Source: Diplodia intermedia (lineage: Eukaryota; Ascomycota; Dothideomycetes; Botryosphaeriales; Botryosphaeriaceae). Taken from it: a stretch of DNA of 64,000 bases. Made by a program: the position numbers and the translations under genes. Positions within the stretch are counted from its first letter, which is position 1, and each line of letters starts with the position of its first letter. The notes under the pieces are model-generated. The model saw nothing but the letters and a program-made list of their open reading frames with translations, ran no database searches and was not told where the DNA came from. Shown here in pieces: positions 47,813 to 59,196 of this stretch. The stretch spans positions 434,001 through 498,000 of the forward strand of contig JAKEKT010000005.1 of assembly GCA_021495925.1 (NCBI GenBank), given 5' to 3'.

Positions 47813-48674
47813 GACGGGTGGAGGAGAGGCGCTGCAGGGATTCTTCTCTGCTGGGCCAGGGAGGCGAAGCTTTGTGCGTGGGCCGCCAAGCAGAACCAAG
47901 CGAGTACCAAGCGTGGATGCCGAGGAGAGGTCGCAGGAAACAAGCAACCGCCCAGTGTGGGCCAGAAGCCAAGCAGCCGATGGCTTTATACCCACTCCGC
48001 CTCCGTCACCCAGAACGCCGACGCGGGGAGCGGCTGCTAGATCTGTATGCGACTGTGTCAGCCGCTGCCCGCGATTCGCTCGAGAAGGAGTAATATGCCC
48101 TGTGCTTGTCAAGCCATCGAGGTGTGCCCAGCCCTGCCCAGGAATCCTGCGCTCCCGTCTGCGCTTCTCTTCCCCACACCTGGCCACCGGCGCTGCCTGT
48201 GACTGGCCGGCAGCCATCGCGGTGACCGGCGGCTTTCTCTGCGCGGCGTAGCGGCGCAGCGTGCCAGTGCCGTCTTACGGACCCGTGCGCGACGTCATGC
48301 ACGCTGCTCGGAAGAGAGACTGTGCAGGCCAATCGCGGTCAATGCTGTAGGTCAACAGGCGGGGCAGACCGCGTGCTGCGCCGTGCAACGTCCCCACCTC
48401 TTCTCTCCCCATGGGGCCGCGCACTCACGGACCTCGCCGCTGGACGCTCTGGCCTCCCTGCGCACAAGCACATCAAGCACCCTGGAGCTGGAGAGAGTGG
48501 CGCACATCGTGCACCGAAACTCAATGCATTGCGCCAAACAGTAATCCAATCGCCAGAGAAAACGCCCAGCGCCGCTCTCGTGCTCTATGAATGTAAAACC
48601 CCTCTTCTATCCACAGCCTTCCGAATAGTCCCGGCCGTCATGCGGAATCTTGCTCTAGCAATCCCTCTCCACGT
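47813..48674. other. Intergenic stretch between two minus-strand transporter genes
   Basis: Upstream of the JEN-type gene and downstream of the SulP gene. Overlapping frames occur on both strands but none is protein-like. Confidence 0.45.
47985..47990 (-). promoter_or_regulatory. Possible TATA box of the JEN-type gene
   Basis: TATAAA on the minus strand, about 173 bases upstream of the ATG at 47812; spacing is long but possible if the 5' UTR is about 100 bases. Confidence 0.35.
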
Positions 48675-51278
48675 CTACGAGCGACCCTCTTGGTTGTCAC
48701 CCTCTCTTTCGAGCGCTTCCGTCAGGCTCTCCAGTTCCGTCATGCGGAGAGCCTGGTCAACGCTGCTGACAAAATGCCTCAGCCCACCGGCCGTTTCCAC
48801 GATACCGCTCTGCTCAAACAACCTCCAGACCTCGCTTCCCTCGCGACGCACTCGGCAGAAGAACACTCTGACGCCCCTGTCGACATAGTTTTGCACAATT
48901 TCCAACAGCACCTGCGCACCTGCACCGTCAAGCGAGGTCACGCCGTGCACATCGAAAATCACGTTTCTGTTGTGCTCCTCGCGACGCACGCGTGGTAGCG
49001 CTGGGTGCGCGGCATTCGTGCCATGCTCCTCCAGCCGCTTGAGCCGGTTGCGCAGGCTGCCCGTGTTCGCGAAGGTGAGCGGTTCCGGAATCTTGACGAT
49101 CAGGCAGCCCTCGACGAATTCGAGCCTTCCGGGATCCATTTCGGCGTTCTCGAAGCGCTCCGTCGTCCCCGGCACACGGCCGAGAATCTGAATTCGCGGG
49201 CGGGTTGAATGCTTGATGACTCTCAGGAGCGAGAGGCCGATGCCCACCGCGATCCCCTTCTTCAAATCCCAGAAAATGGTCACAAAGAAGATGATAAGCA
49301 TCAAGCTCAGCTCCGACCAGCCACGGATCTTGAGGAAGAAATGAATGTCGTGCGGCGCCTCTTCCACCAGGGAAAACGCGACGACACCAACCATGGCGGA
49401 GAGGACACCTTTCTACGTGCTTGTTAGGAGAGCTGTCGGCTGGGCCGGTATGGACTGCAGACTTACCGGAAGGTAGTAGAAATACGGAAGAAGGAAGAGT
49501 AGGCACATAAGAGTGATCAAGCTCAAGAAGATGCTGCTCATCGGTGTCCTGCCGCCCGTTGAAGCGTTTACCTTGCTCCTACCGTATCCGCCAAATGCGG
49601 GCAAGGCCATGAAGAGCCCTCCGGTTACATTAGCAACGCCTAACGCGACGAGCTCCCTGTTTGTGCTGGTATTGACGGTTTGCAGTCCGTCTTTGGCAGG
49701 AGGCAAACTCTTCGCGGCGACAGAAGACTCGAAAAAGCCAAGCAACGCGATGGTAAAGGCGGTCTCGAAAGCGCTCGAAGCGTACTTGAGATGTGAGAAA
49801 TCGAAGGGGAAGTGAACCTTGAAAAGGTGGCCGCCCGCTGTGTTGACATCTCCAAGAATGGCCAGCCCGTGTTCGTCCCAGCGGTACTTCCATGTAAGGA
49901 TGACGGACAGCACGACGACAACGAACCGGTCCGGAATGAATGCAACACTCGGATACCGGGGCTGGAGCCGTTTTTTCATCTCCCTGTTCTGTGTCAGTGC
50001 TCGTGGTGCGGGAGAAGGCGTGCGTGCAACGAACCTAAAGAACATGATGGTGAAGAATGCACCAAACGATACGGCGCATGTAAGGCGGTGAGACTGCCCG
50101 GCATGTCTGATAATGAAGATCAACTTCTCAACAGCACTGCCGTGCTGGACACCGTGTGGTCCGTCTGCGAGACGAGCAATCCCCATCTGTGGGATAAGCT
50201 GGTCGATAAAGATTACGACGCCAATAGCACTGATGAAGCCGCGCAAGAATGGTCTGCTGAGGACGTTGTCCAGGAATCCAAGCCGGAACAGGCCACCCAG
50301 GAGAATGACTAGTCCAGCGATGGAGGTCGTGATACCAGCAATCTCCGCGTTCAGTTGTGCGTCGTCGTCGCCCGACGCACCTCTCCGGATGTTTTCTCGA
50401 ACTACTTCGCCAGTGAGGAGCGAACCCGGGGCCTCGGGGCCGACCACCATCATCGGCGCGGTGCCCAAGACGGCATAGATCAGGGGATTGATAAAGAAGC
50501 TGTAAAGGCCGTTGACGGGCGGAATGTGGCCAAGGTTGGACGCGTAGGACAAAGACATGGGAATGTAGAATGAGGCCATCGTGACTGCCGCTACGAAATC
50601 ACCGCGCAAGTAGCGCAGCTTGTACTGCGGAATCCAGTTGAAGATAGGCACGTAGTAGGCCAGGTACCTGTCCAGAGCGCGTTAGCAAGGCTGGGACTGA
50701 GTGTAGGGATCCATTGCGCACATCAGCTTCCTGTTCCTGATGCCATGTCTTTCTGCCAGCCACGAGGTCGTGTTGTGCTTTCCTTGTCCGCCCAGCTCCG
50801 AAATTGTGTCTCCAAGCAGCGAGGTAGCGGCATCTGGCGTGTTGGCGGTGTCGTCGCCAGGATAACGACCGCCAAACCCGTCGCGCAGAATTTCCGAGTT
50901 GAAACTCCCATAGCTTCTCGCCGTCTCGGGCCGCGGCGACCTTCCAGGCGACATAGCGTGCGAAAAAGGAGGGCTCCTCTCGCCGTCGCGTAGGCTCAAG
51001 AGATGCGTTCGCGCGTTCGACTCGAGCGGGTCGGGGGGAACTTCGGTGAGTGCTGGAGAGCGAACAGAGGCTGGCGAGCCATGGCGGGGAGAGGTGGGTG
51101 TATTGGAGGCGTCGCGAGGTGCAGCCCCACTCTTGGCGCTGGAGATGCCAAAGTCGGTGTGTGTCGATTGTTCGGGCGAGACGGAAGGATAATGCGATTC
51201 GCGCAGCTGGCTGGGGGTCGTTGGCGCATGTTGCTGGGTGGAGCGCGCCTGCGAAGGGTTGCGGGAGTGCGAGGGCAT
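48675..51278 (-). CDS. SulP-family anion transporter with STAS domain
   Basis: Four exons on the minus strand: 51278-50722, 50667-50035, 49983-49467 and 49412-48675; 814 residues. The second intron (49984-50034, 51 bases) keeps the frame open, but it has a GTTCGT donor, CTGAC branch and CAG acceptor, and removing it gives FFREMKKRLQPRYP, as expected. The first 190 residues are Ser/Pro/Arg-rich and cytosolic. The membrane domain begins YLAYYVPIFNWIPQYKLRYL and has the SulP hallmark VVGPEAPGSLLTGEVV. The cytosolic STAS domain lies in exon 4 (NVIFDVHGVTSLDGAGAQVL, then EIVQNYVDRGVRVFFCRVRR). The long N-terminus and overall build recall the yeast vacuolar-type SulP protein YGR125W more than the plasma-membrane sulphate permeases SUL1/SUL2; this is from memory and uncertain. 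Met 51278 was chosen because the upstream codon is GTG. Confidence 0.9.
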
Positions 51279-51956
51279 TGTGTGGTTGGCTTGAGCCCTG
51301 CGGTAGGCTAGTTGCTTGCTTCTCAGCGGGTTGTTATTATTCACGGGCGGACTGAATGTTGCAGACTGATGGCCAACTATCTATTTTTTCCTCCGGGCTT
51401 TTTTTCCCTTAGCCTCAAGACCGACTCACGCGCCGGCCGGGATGCTGACCGTCGCGCTAAGATGTCGCACTTCGAGGCGCGTCTGCGAGGCGGTAATGCG
51501 GAATGCGGCTGGCGTATGCATGCGCGTCGTTGCTGACCTCTGTCTTGGTTCGGCGGGGATCTGCTTCTGAGGTTACGCTGCGCTTAACAATACCAGGTCG
51601 CCGGGTGGTCCATTTGTCACTGAAACAGAAGGAGCCGGGAGGGTGCCGAGGCCAAGACGATGCTGCGTCTCGTGCTAATCCTACTACCTCTCCCCTCTAC
51701 CTGCCAAATCGGTCACACGGAAGCTAGCAATAACATTACCCAACGCAGGGCCCTACATCGCAGTTGGCGGACCTTGCATCGCACCATCTACGGGTCCATG
51801 AAAATTGCATTATTCACTACTTCTGAAATTCGCTTCTTGTGGGGTACGTGAACTGAATGTTGGTTCCAAAATGCTACCATCCCTGCTTTTGATCTACTTG
51901 ACGCCCAAACGCCTCGGTTTGCCCTGCTGACCCAGTGGCATCTTACGGAGCAAGAA
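51279..51956. other. Intergenic stretch
   Basis: Promoter side of the SulP gene and 3' side of the next minus-strand gene. No supported coding frame. Confidence 0.5.
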
Positions 51957-53187
51957 CTATGCATCGGCTTTGGCCGCCTTCTTCTGCTTCCGCAACGTCT
52001 CCTTGCGCTGCGCAATTTCCTTGCCCAGGTCAGCACCCTGCACCTTCTCCTTCTTGGACTTCTTCGCCGGCTTCTCGCTGCTTTCCTCCTTCGCATCCTC
52101 AAGTGGCTTTCGCTTCTTGTTCTGCTCATCCTCCTTGATCTTCAACCTCTCCGACCTGTCAACGGGCTTGTGCTTCTCGTCTAGAACGTCCTGCTCCTCC
52201 ACCCACAGTTCATCGGCCAACCAGACCGGCAGGGCCGTCGTTTCCGGCCCCTTAATGTGGAGCGAGCGGATATTTCTCCAGCCCTTCGGGATCAGCTTCT
52301 CTTGCGTGGTGAGCGCTTGAACCACGGCCTTCAGATTCTCTGTGATCTGCTTTGGCTCAAAGCTTGCGTTTGCAATGCGGATGGCAGTGGTTGCAGACGG
52401 GCTCAAGTGCACAAGGGCCGAGTCCAGGGCTTTCTGCATATCCTTCGCCACGGCAACCGGCGAGCCAACGATGCTAGAGCTCTTGTCCTCGGCGGACTTC
52501 CTGGGCTTCTTGCCCTCGGCATCCTTCTGCACTTTTTCATTGCCCATCAGGTGGACAGGCACAGGGCGCTTCGCCGTGCTCTTGTAGAAAACCTTGCCGA
52601 GGGCAGAAGGAAGGAAAGTGATGATGCGATCGTCGGCCAGGAAAATGTCGTACTCGGCGTAGAGCTGGCGCTTGGCCTCGTAGGTCTTGTACTTCGCCTT
52701 GAGCTTAGAAATGCCGATGACGCGGCCAATGCGCTCGCGCAATTCTTGGGGGAAGGCAGTTTCTTCAATCAGGTCTTTGTATGAGCGCTGAGGGTCCGCA
52801 GTACTGCATGACGAATTAAAAAGGCCATCCTTCAAGCTACAAAGGCGTCGAGACTCGCTCTTACATGAGACATATCCTCTGACCAGGTGCGGGCAAAGGG
52901 TGTGGCAGCGCGATTTTAGTCGGCTTCAGGCGCTTCTTGTCGACGACGTGTTTCTTGGTGGTTACGATCAGCCACACGGGAACCTGGCCGTCGGCGGCGA
53001 CATCATCATCTTCGGAAGACTCGTCCTCGAGGAGGTTCTTCTTGGTGGACGCGGCGGCCTTGGTGGTCTCGGAGGACTTGATGTGTGCGGTCAAGGCCTT
53101 CGCGGCGCGCAAAGCCTGCGCGGAATCGAGCTGGTAGGGCGATGCCGACTCAGACTTGGTCGCCGGGGCATCTGAAGACTTCGCCAT
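51957..53187 (-). CDS. Ribosomal L1-domain ribosome-biogenesis protein (CIC1/UTP30 type)
   Basis: Two exons on the minus strand: 53187-52865 and 52803-51957, with a 61-base intron; 389 residues. The splice rebuilds PGQRICLITADPQRSYKDLI, the typical entry of the L1 fold in this family. The L1 domain covers about residues 25-285 (PYQLDSAQALRAAKALTAHI, VPVWLIVTTKKHVVDKKRLK, RIGRVIGISKLKAKYKTYEA, YDIFLADDRIITFLPSALGK, then KGWRNIRSLHIKGPETTALP). An acidic insert (EDESSEDDD) lies near residue 60. The C-terminal 85 residues are highly Lys/Glu-rich and probably nucleolar. Yeast CIC1/NSA3 acts in pre-60S and UTP30 in pre-40S assembly; I cannot tell which is the closer relative. The Met at 53271 would add 28 residues; I chose MAKSSDAPAT. 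Confidence 0.88.
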
Positions 53188-54248
53188 AGTTGCTAGGGCT
53201 GTAGGGTCGGAGTGCGGCGAGTGGGTGCCTCGTGGATGCTGGGCGAGGGTGCCGCGGAAATTCTGAGCCAAAAATGTTGGCGGCTTTCTTTCTGCCGCGC
53301 TTTGCCGCCCTTGTCACCGCCGAGACCGCGATACTGGCACGACTCACTGCCGCAGTCGAGGCAGGCCGACTAAGCGCTTGATCACGAGCCCCCATGTAAT
53401 GGTGTCGGTGAGACAGAACAGAGAACGGAGGAAAGAAGGATTGGCCACAGAGACTCGAGTTCTTGCTTGCGCCGGGCGATTCTCAACTTTGTCTCCTCGG
53501 GTCTTGCGACACCGGTTGTGGACGTCACGGCTTCACCACGCTCGCGCGTCCACAGGGCGAGCTACCCGAAGCAGAGCGTTGGCCGTGACGCGGGCTGCGG
53601 TAAGCAAGCGGACGTCCTGGCACGTACATGCTAGCAGCTTGGCCGGGTTGGAAATCTGCGGCCGGCCGCAAGCGGGCAGAAGCGCCGCCGCCATGTGCCG
53701 GGTCTGGATTTTGCACGCTCTGGGGGCCGCGATCTGCAGTGCTGCGTGCACTAGACGCGCCGCGATGTCATGGCGAGGCCCAGGGGAGCTCGTGAGCATT
53801 GCACGCGTGCGCCGGGGCGGGAGGGAAAACGCGTGGGAGCGCGATGTCAAACAAGCAAGCGGCCGAGCGCGCGCGCGCGGGAAGAGCGTGTCGTGCTGGT
53901 GTCGCCTGCGCCATCGGCACGGGGTTCTTGCCTGAAGGTGGAGCAAGTCTGAGCGTCCGCGTCGTAGCATCCACCACCGAGGCGCGCACCGCGTCAGGCT
54001 CGCTCAAATTCGCTGCCGGCCGCTCCCAGCCCTCTTCTCGTCTTCTTCTCCCCTCCGCCCTGACCGTCATGGCCGCTTCGCTCTGAGCCCGCCCCGCAAG
54101 CACACGTTGCCTCTCGCCGTCGCTGCCCCTGCCCTCAGCTCCTCGCAGCCGCGGCCCCGTCCGCCGCCTGCCGTGCTGCCGGCCCTGTCTTCTTCACGTC
54201 GCCGTCCAGCCACCGTCATCCTCCGCGTCGACGCTCGCCCCCGACGCC
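53188..54248. other. Divergent intergenic region, GC-rich
   Basis: Lies between two genes pointing away from each other. Frames up to 185 residues occur but are rich in Arg and Ala and overlap on both strands. A short CG-repeat lies near 53868-53880. I see no gene. Confidence 0.5.
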
Positions 54249-55955
54249 ATGGACTCGCCCATCCGCCGCCAGCACTTCTACTCCGCCATTGACGACTCAT
54301 CGCCATGCCGGCCTGTCCCGTCCAGCCCCCCGAAGCTGCTGCCCGCCTTTGAGCCTCTGTCGTCGCCCCTGCCCCGGGCCCCCAAGCGCAAGTATGACGA
54401 TAACAACGCGCTGCCCAAGGCCGAGCTGAAGTACTATCCCACGCCAATGCCCACCTCGTCCACCGGCGTCCTGCCTTCCTCGCCGACGCGCCAGCTTCGC
54501 CAACCCCTGCAACGTACTCTCTCTACTCTCTCCGAACGGAACCCTCTCTGCGCCGTGCCCTCCATCGAGGTCCCCGCGAGCGGAGAGCCCCTCCTCATGG
54601 GCCGCTCGAGCAATTCATCCCACCACCAGCTTTCTGCCAATCGCCTGATTTCACGCGTCCATGTCCGTGCCATCTACCACGCTCCGAACGACGAGCACGC
54701 GTCCGGTCGCGTCTTCATCGAATGTCTTGGCTGGAATGGTGTCAAGGTGCACTGCCGCGGACAGATATATGATCTGGCCAAGGGTGACACTTTCTCGTCC
54801 GACCAGCCCTCAGCAGACATCATGTTGGACGTCCAGGATACGCGTGTTCTGCTCGCTTGGCCCTTCGTCCGCGACAGGAAGCGGAGCGTGTCAGTAGCTT
54901 CGGATACAACTTGGGAAGAGGCCACTCCCACCAGGAGAAGGGCCGGATCCACCGCTGGCTTCAATTCAAGCCCTCCGCCATTCGCCCCGCAGTCCCCCGA
55001 GTCTCTTGGGCCTAAGGCTTCCAATTCCAACGACGACACGTTCCTAGCTTCTGACCCTGCTGACCTCGAGCCTCCAGCCGTCCAAGTGTACGAGGACGGT
55101 GAATCTGGCGATGACAAGGCACGAGCAGCTCTTGCTGAGTCTCAATCGTCGCGTACTGCCTGCGCCTCTGCCCACGAGGGTAAGACCTCTCAGACCAGTG
55201 CTTCGTCTTTTGAGTCTGACGACTTTTCTGATCGAGACGAAGAAAATGATCCTGTGGTTCACTCGTTTGGGCCCTTCGGTGCAAACATTCTCTCGCGCAT
55301 GCAATCCATGTCCAACGTGCACAGCGGAACTGCTTCGTCCCAGAGCAGGCGTCGCCGTCCCCTTAAGGATCCGCGGTCCCACCCTGAGTCTCCCGACGGT
55401 GCACAGAGCAGTTCTGATGCCCCGCGCACCAATACTGAGCCGACTCCCAGGATCAATGAGTCGCCGATTAAGAACCACGTTATCAATCAGCTTGCCTTCT
55501 CTCGCCTCCACTCGATGCCCCTGTCGACGATCCTTGGCAACCTTCCAGCAGAGCTACGTGGTGGATCCGCCGACGGTGCACGCTCTCGTCGCGCAGGCAA
55601 AGGGGCCATGTTGGAAGAGCAAGCTGCTGAATCGACGGCTAGATTGTCCGGCAGCGACCTTCAGCAAATGCTTGACGCCATTGCTTGCATTGGTGAGATC
55701 ACCCGCGTCGGCAAGGACGCATCCGGCCACACTCTGGAGAATGAGTACTACTACGTCCCGGAGATGGACGAGAACCACATGCGCCGTGACGCAGTCATGG
55801 GTGGTGTCGGTGGTACTGGCTTGCGCTCAGTGAGGAAAGCCCACAAGGTAAGAATCAGCACTCGAGGCGCCTTAATACTGGCATTACTTTCCAATGCCCA
55901 TTTTGCTGATTTTTTCTTTCTCCAGCAATACTACTGGAAGCGCCCCCGCTACTGA
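54249..55955 (+). CDS. FHA-domain nuclear protein, TOS4/PLM2-like
   Basis: Two exons, 54249-55847 and 55926-55955; the 78-base intron keeps the frame open but its removal gives the natural end KAHKQYYWKRPRY. 542 residues. The FHA domain, a phosphothreonine-binding fold, starts near residue 110: GEPLLMGRSSNSSHHQLSAN, then RLISRVHVRAIY and VFIECLGWNGVKVHC. The G-R-S and S-x-x-H parts are the expected binding residues. The N-terminus and long middle are disordered, with acidic stretches (DDFSDRDEENDP) and many S/T-P sites. The C-terminal QQMLDAIACIGEITRVGKDA and the Trp/Arg-rich end look specific. Yeast TOS4 and PLM2 bind promoters at G1/S and act with the checkpoint kinase pathway; a similar role is inferred. 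Confidence 0.82.
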   Translation: MDSPIRRQHFYSAIDDSSPCRPVPSSPPKLLPAFEPLSSPLPRAPKRKYDDNNALPKAELKYYPTPMPTSSTGVLPSSPTRQLRQPLQRTLSTLSERNPLCAVPSIEVPASGEPLLMGRSSNSSHHQLSANRLISRVHVRAIYHAPNDEHASGRVFIECLGWNGVKVHCRGQIYDLAKGDTFSSDQPSADIMLDVQDTRVLLAWPFVRDRKRSVSVASDTTWEEATPTRRRAGSTAGFNSSPPPFAPQSPESLGPKASNSNDDTFLASDPADLEPPAVQVYEDGESGDDKARAALAESQSSRTACASAHEGKTSQTSASSFESDDFSDRDEENDPVVHSFGPFGANILSRMQSMSNVHSGTASSQSRRRRPLKDPRSHPESPDGAQSSSDAPRTNTEPTPRINESPIKNHVINQLAFSRLHSMPLSTILGNLPAELRGGSADGARSRRAGKGAMLEEQAAESTARLSGSDLQQMLDAIACIGEITRVGKDASGHTLENEYYYVPEMDENHMRRDAVMGGVGGTGLRSVRKAHKVRISTRGALILALLSNAHFADFFFLQQYYWKRPRY

Positions 55956-57539
55956 AGTTGAGGCGCATTTGCTTAAAGAGCTACGAGCTCGGCCCTTCGC
56001 TCTGTGCGAGTGGATCCTGCCGTTGGGCTAGTGCTACAAGCGCACGAAGGATTGTTCGGCTCGACAATACCGCCCCCGCCAGTGTCTACTTCCGGATAGC
56101 TTATAATCGCGTTCGATCCAGCAACCTTCATGTCGACGAACAATTCTGCTAGGCGTCATTTCCTTAGTTCCGGTTTCCTATCATACGCTAGAGGGACAGT
56201 CCCACATCCTCTCGGGCCCATCGACCTCGCTGTTATTCCGCCTCGTCGGGCGAAGGACCAGGATATCCCCTTTCTTCCAACTTTTCACGAATGTATGCGG
56301 TGTATTATCCCCGTCTTCGCTTCCCCTACCACCGAAATTTTTAGCCGGTTTGGATACGATCGACGTTTTGCCTACCCTGTTTGTCTACTCTTCCACTTTC
56401 ACATCACGTTCACCAACTTGGTTCTGCTTCTACCCCGACCCAATCCTCAATTCAAACATGAAAACAAAAAAAATAGGGAAAAAAGGGCATGGTTACGTTA
56501 CGGATCGAAAGAAGGCAGGCGGTGGTTATTTGATCCTGCATGAGACATCGGAGAACATGGCAGTAGATAAGATCCAATCAGTGGCGCCTGCTCAGCTGTC
56601 GAGAACCTTAATGGGGTCCTAAGGCGAAGAGACCATGCGGTTAAGATGACACACGAGCAGACGGTTGCCCCCAATATTGCCCTTTTATTTGCGTTATCTT
56701 AGATGCGAAAGCAATGGAGGTTGCATGTCTTGGGTGGCTGGCTGGAAAGGCGCGGGACTAAAATTTGGATCATGTTTTATGGCGTTTTGATTTGCCCCCG
56801 ATGATGCAATCAAAAGTTACGTGACTCGAGACATCGTTGATATCTGAACATCACTGTTCCACGTGCCTAAGATAACGGGGCAGCGCCTTCCTTAAATGTT
56901 TCTCCTGGCATTCCATCCAACCCGTCGTGCTCTTGAGGTGTCCATGACGTTTACTTGTGATCCGACTCTGCACTCATGCCATGCTCGTCATATTGCCTCT
57001 CGAGCGCAGCAGCTAAGTGTTCCTTGTTTCTTTCTTTCTTTTTTTTTTTTGGTGAGCATCCGCACTGACCACTGGCCGTCGATTGTGGGGAATGACGGGG
57101 CACATCGGCCTGAATTGGCGCGTTCTGATAGGCTCGATCATCTCGCGGTCTTGCTGCTGCAGTTTGCTCGACCCTGCTTCTGTTAAGTTATATGAGGGTC
57201 GCCCGATAGTCGAGCTCAGACAGCATGAGTCCGGTTTGATTCCCGCTGGCTCATTTCTTTTTGCAACAATTGTTAGCGTAATGTAAACTTTGATGAGGGC
57301 TTGACACTTGACAGAGTAAAAGTGGCGCTCCTATTGTAATATTCAGAGCAGCAAAATGGCAAGTCAGACCTGGGAAATATTAACTCCCAACCAACCATGG
57401 TTGACGGCACTCATCCTGCATCTCAATTCTTTTCATTTTTGTTTTCTTGGCTTCCATTACATAATCTCACTCTTGTGGCTAGGTCTTGCATATCTGGACA
57501 CCTCAAAGTGCTACAGCAATGCTAAACGGCCTTCCGCGC
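55956..57539. other. Long intergenic stretch between convergent genes
   Basis: About 1.6 kb with T runs (57030-57050) and A runs (56466-56483) and no supported gene. A tRNA-like impression near 57195-57260 did not hold up. Presumably it contains 3' UTRs and possibly unannotated non-coding RNA. Confidence 0.45.
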
Positions 57540-58741
57540 TTAGACTGCTGCGGAGAGTACAGTCTTCATCGCCTTCTCTAATGCGGTCTGCATGTCGCAG
57601 AAAGTATTGATTGCCTATTGTAGTGTTAGTACGCAAAATGGCAGGGTCAAAGGGCCATCTTGGCACGGAAACTTACGTAAGTCAGCTTCACTTCCTCCTT
57701 CCCCTTGTTGGACCGCGTAAACGCAATCCTGTATCCTGCCTCGTCGTTTAGATAGCTCAACTTGGGCGGCACGGGCGCATGAGCCATTGACGGGTCGTCA
57801 AACAGGGAGTGAGCCTGTGCAGCAGGAGATGTTGCGCCAGCCTGCGTGGCGGCGAGCTCACGGAGCAAAGCGGGTGCGATGGTGATGTGCTGGATGCCGG
57901 CTAATTTCATGCACTCGGCAGCGCTCGTAAGGCTCGCAGGCAAGACCTGCGTCGAGTAGGAATGTGCAAGGAAATATCGCTGGGAGGCGACGCAGAGCGC
58001 AAGGTTGGGAGACGGATCGGTGTACCTATACGCTCGTAATGTGAGCTCATGGAGTCTACTTGTACGTGTGGAGACAGGCGGCGACTTACGACTTGTCAAA
58101 GTGCACACGGAGGTCGTTGACGTAAGGTGCAATGTATCGGCAACCGACTTCTGCCGCGAGAGCTGCCTGCTCGATCGTGAACAGCGTCGTGGCAAGGGTT
58201 CGGATATTGTACGTGGCCTCGAGCTCCCGGCACGCCTGCAGGCCCTCCCATGTGCTGGCGATCTTGATACAGATACGTGTTGGGTCAAAGGATGAGTCGA
58301 CTTCCTGGAAAAGAGACACGAGGCGGCGGGCGCCGGCCACAGTTTTGACGGTATTGTAGGAGTCGAATGGATTGGCTTGAATGTGCACGAAGCCGGTGAG
58401 ATTAGGGTAGACCTGTAGCGCAAGCAGTATCATCTGAATTGCGGAGGGAGCTCACGTCAGCCTATGCATTGGTTTGTTTGATGGAGAAAACTCACGCCAA
58501 TCTCGACTGCCAGTGTTTCGACCTTTACATCTGGATATCTTGGGCTCGCGTCTTTCGCGATCGCAGCGGCCCTGTTGAGAAGCTCCTTGTGCCGGTGTTC
58601 TTGTAGCTCAAAGCATGCAATTGCCTGGTTGCAGGTGCAGTCAACAAAGGGACCCAGCTCTGCCGCGACGGAGGCGTCGAGCGTATCGCAGTCAACGGCG
58701 CTGCGCGAGCGCAGGAGGTCGAGAAGCGTTTGAGATGCCAT
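57540..58741 (-). CDS. Transaldolase
   Basis: Four exons on the minus strand: 58741-58496, 58433-58090, 58025-57677 and 57614-57540; introns 62-64 bases; 337 residues, normal length. It transfers a dihydroxyacetone unit between sugar phosphates in the non-oxidative pentose phosphate pathway, in the cytosol. The Schiff-base Lys is in RICIKIASTWEGLQA near residue 139. Other family parts: the N-terminal VDCDTLDASVAAELGPFVDC, AALAAEVGCRYIAPYVNDLR, and AGIQHITIAPALLRELAAT. The last exon (25 codons with stop) encodes a helix (TALEKAMKTVLSAAV). Compared with the housekeeping yeast TAL1 the sequence is divergent, so it may be the second, NQM1-like or secondary-metabolism-linked type found in many fungi; that is inference. 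It is head to head with the SDR gene, 455 bases away. Confidence 0.9.
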
Positions 58742-59196
58742 GAGTCTGTCCAGATTGCGGTTGCAAGGCCGGGACGGGAACAGCAAGCAAAGACGGTAGG
58801 GTGTTGGTAGGCAAGATCGGGTGTTGAACGAGCAAACCGGTGTCGGTTCTGAGCTGGCTATGTGGATGATGGAGAACTGTGCAGCCGGCGCTCTGTTGGC
58901 CGTGGCGCGACTACTGCGTATATGTACGGGCGCCTGTCACCCCAAAAAGTCTCGGGGCGGAGGGGCGACAGCTGTCATGGGCCGGCAACCGGAGGAAGGT
59001 TGAGTCGCGTGAGGCGCCAGGTATTGCCGTTTTGGGGAGGAGGGGTAGCCGCGCGGGGAAAGTCAGCCGAGACCGGCCAGACCCACGCCCAGTACTTACT
59101 GCCTGGAATGCGACTTATGAGAAGTTGTAGCCAGCTATTCCTGCAGCAGCACCTTTCTGTCACCATTGCGTACCGGGCAATCTGCTACTGTGCAAT
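58742..59196. promoter_or_regulatory. Divergent promoter region of the transaldolase and SDR genes
   Basis: 455 bases separate two start codons facing away from each other; no TATA box is evident on either strand. Short frames inside it are not supported. Confidence 0.5.

Noticed and set aside
53378..53935. Plus-strand frame of 185 residues upstream of the FHA gene
   Set aside because: Arg/Ala/Ser-rich, overlaps other chance frames in very GC-rich promoter DNA, no family features.
57195..57260. tRNA-like T-arm impression (GGTTTGATTCCC)
   Set aside because: I could not build a matching acceptor stem, D-arm and anticodon arm around it.
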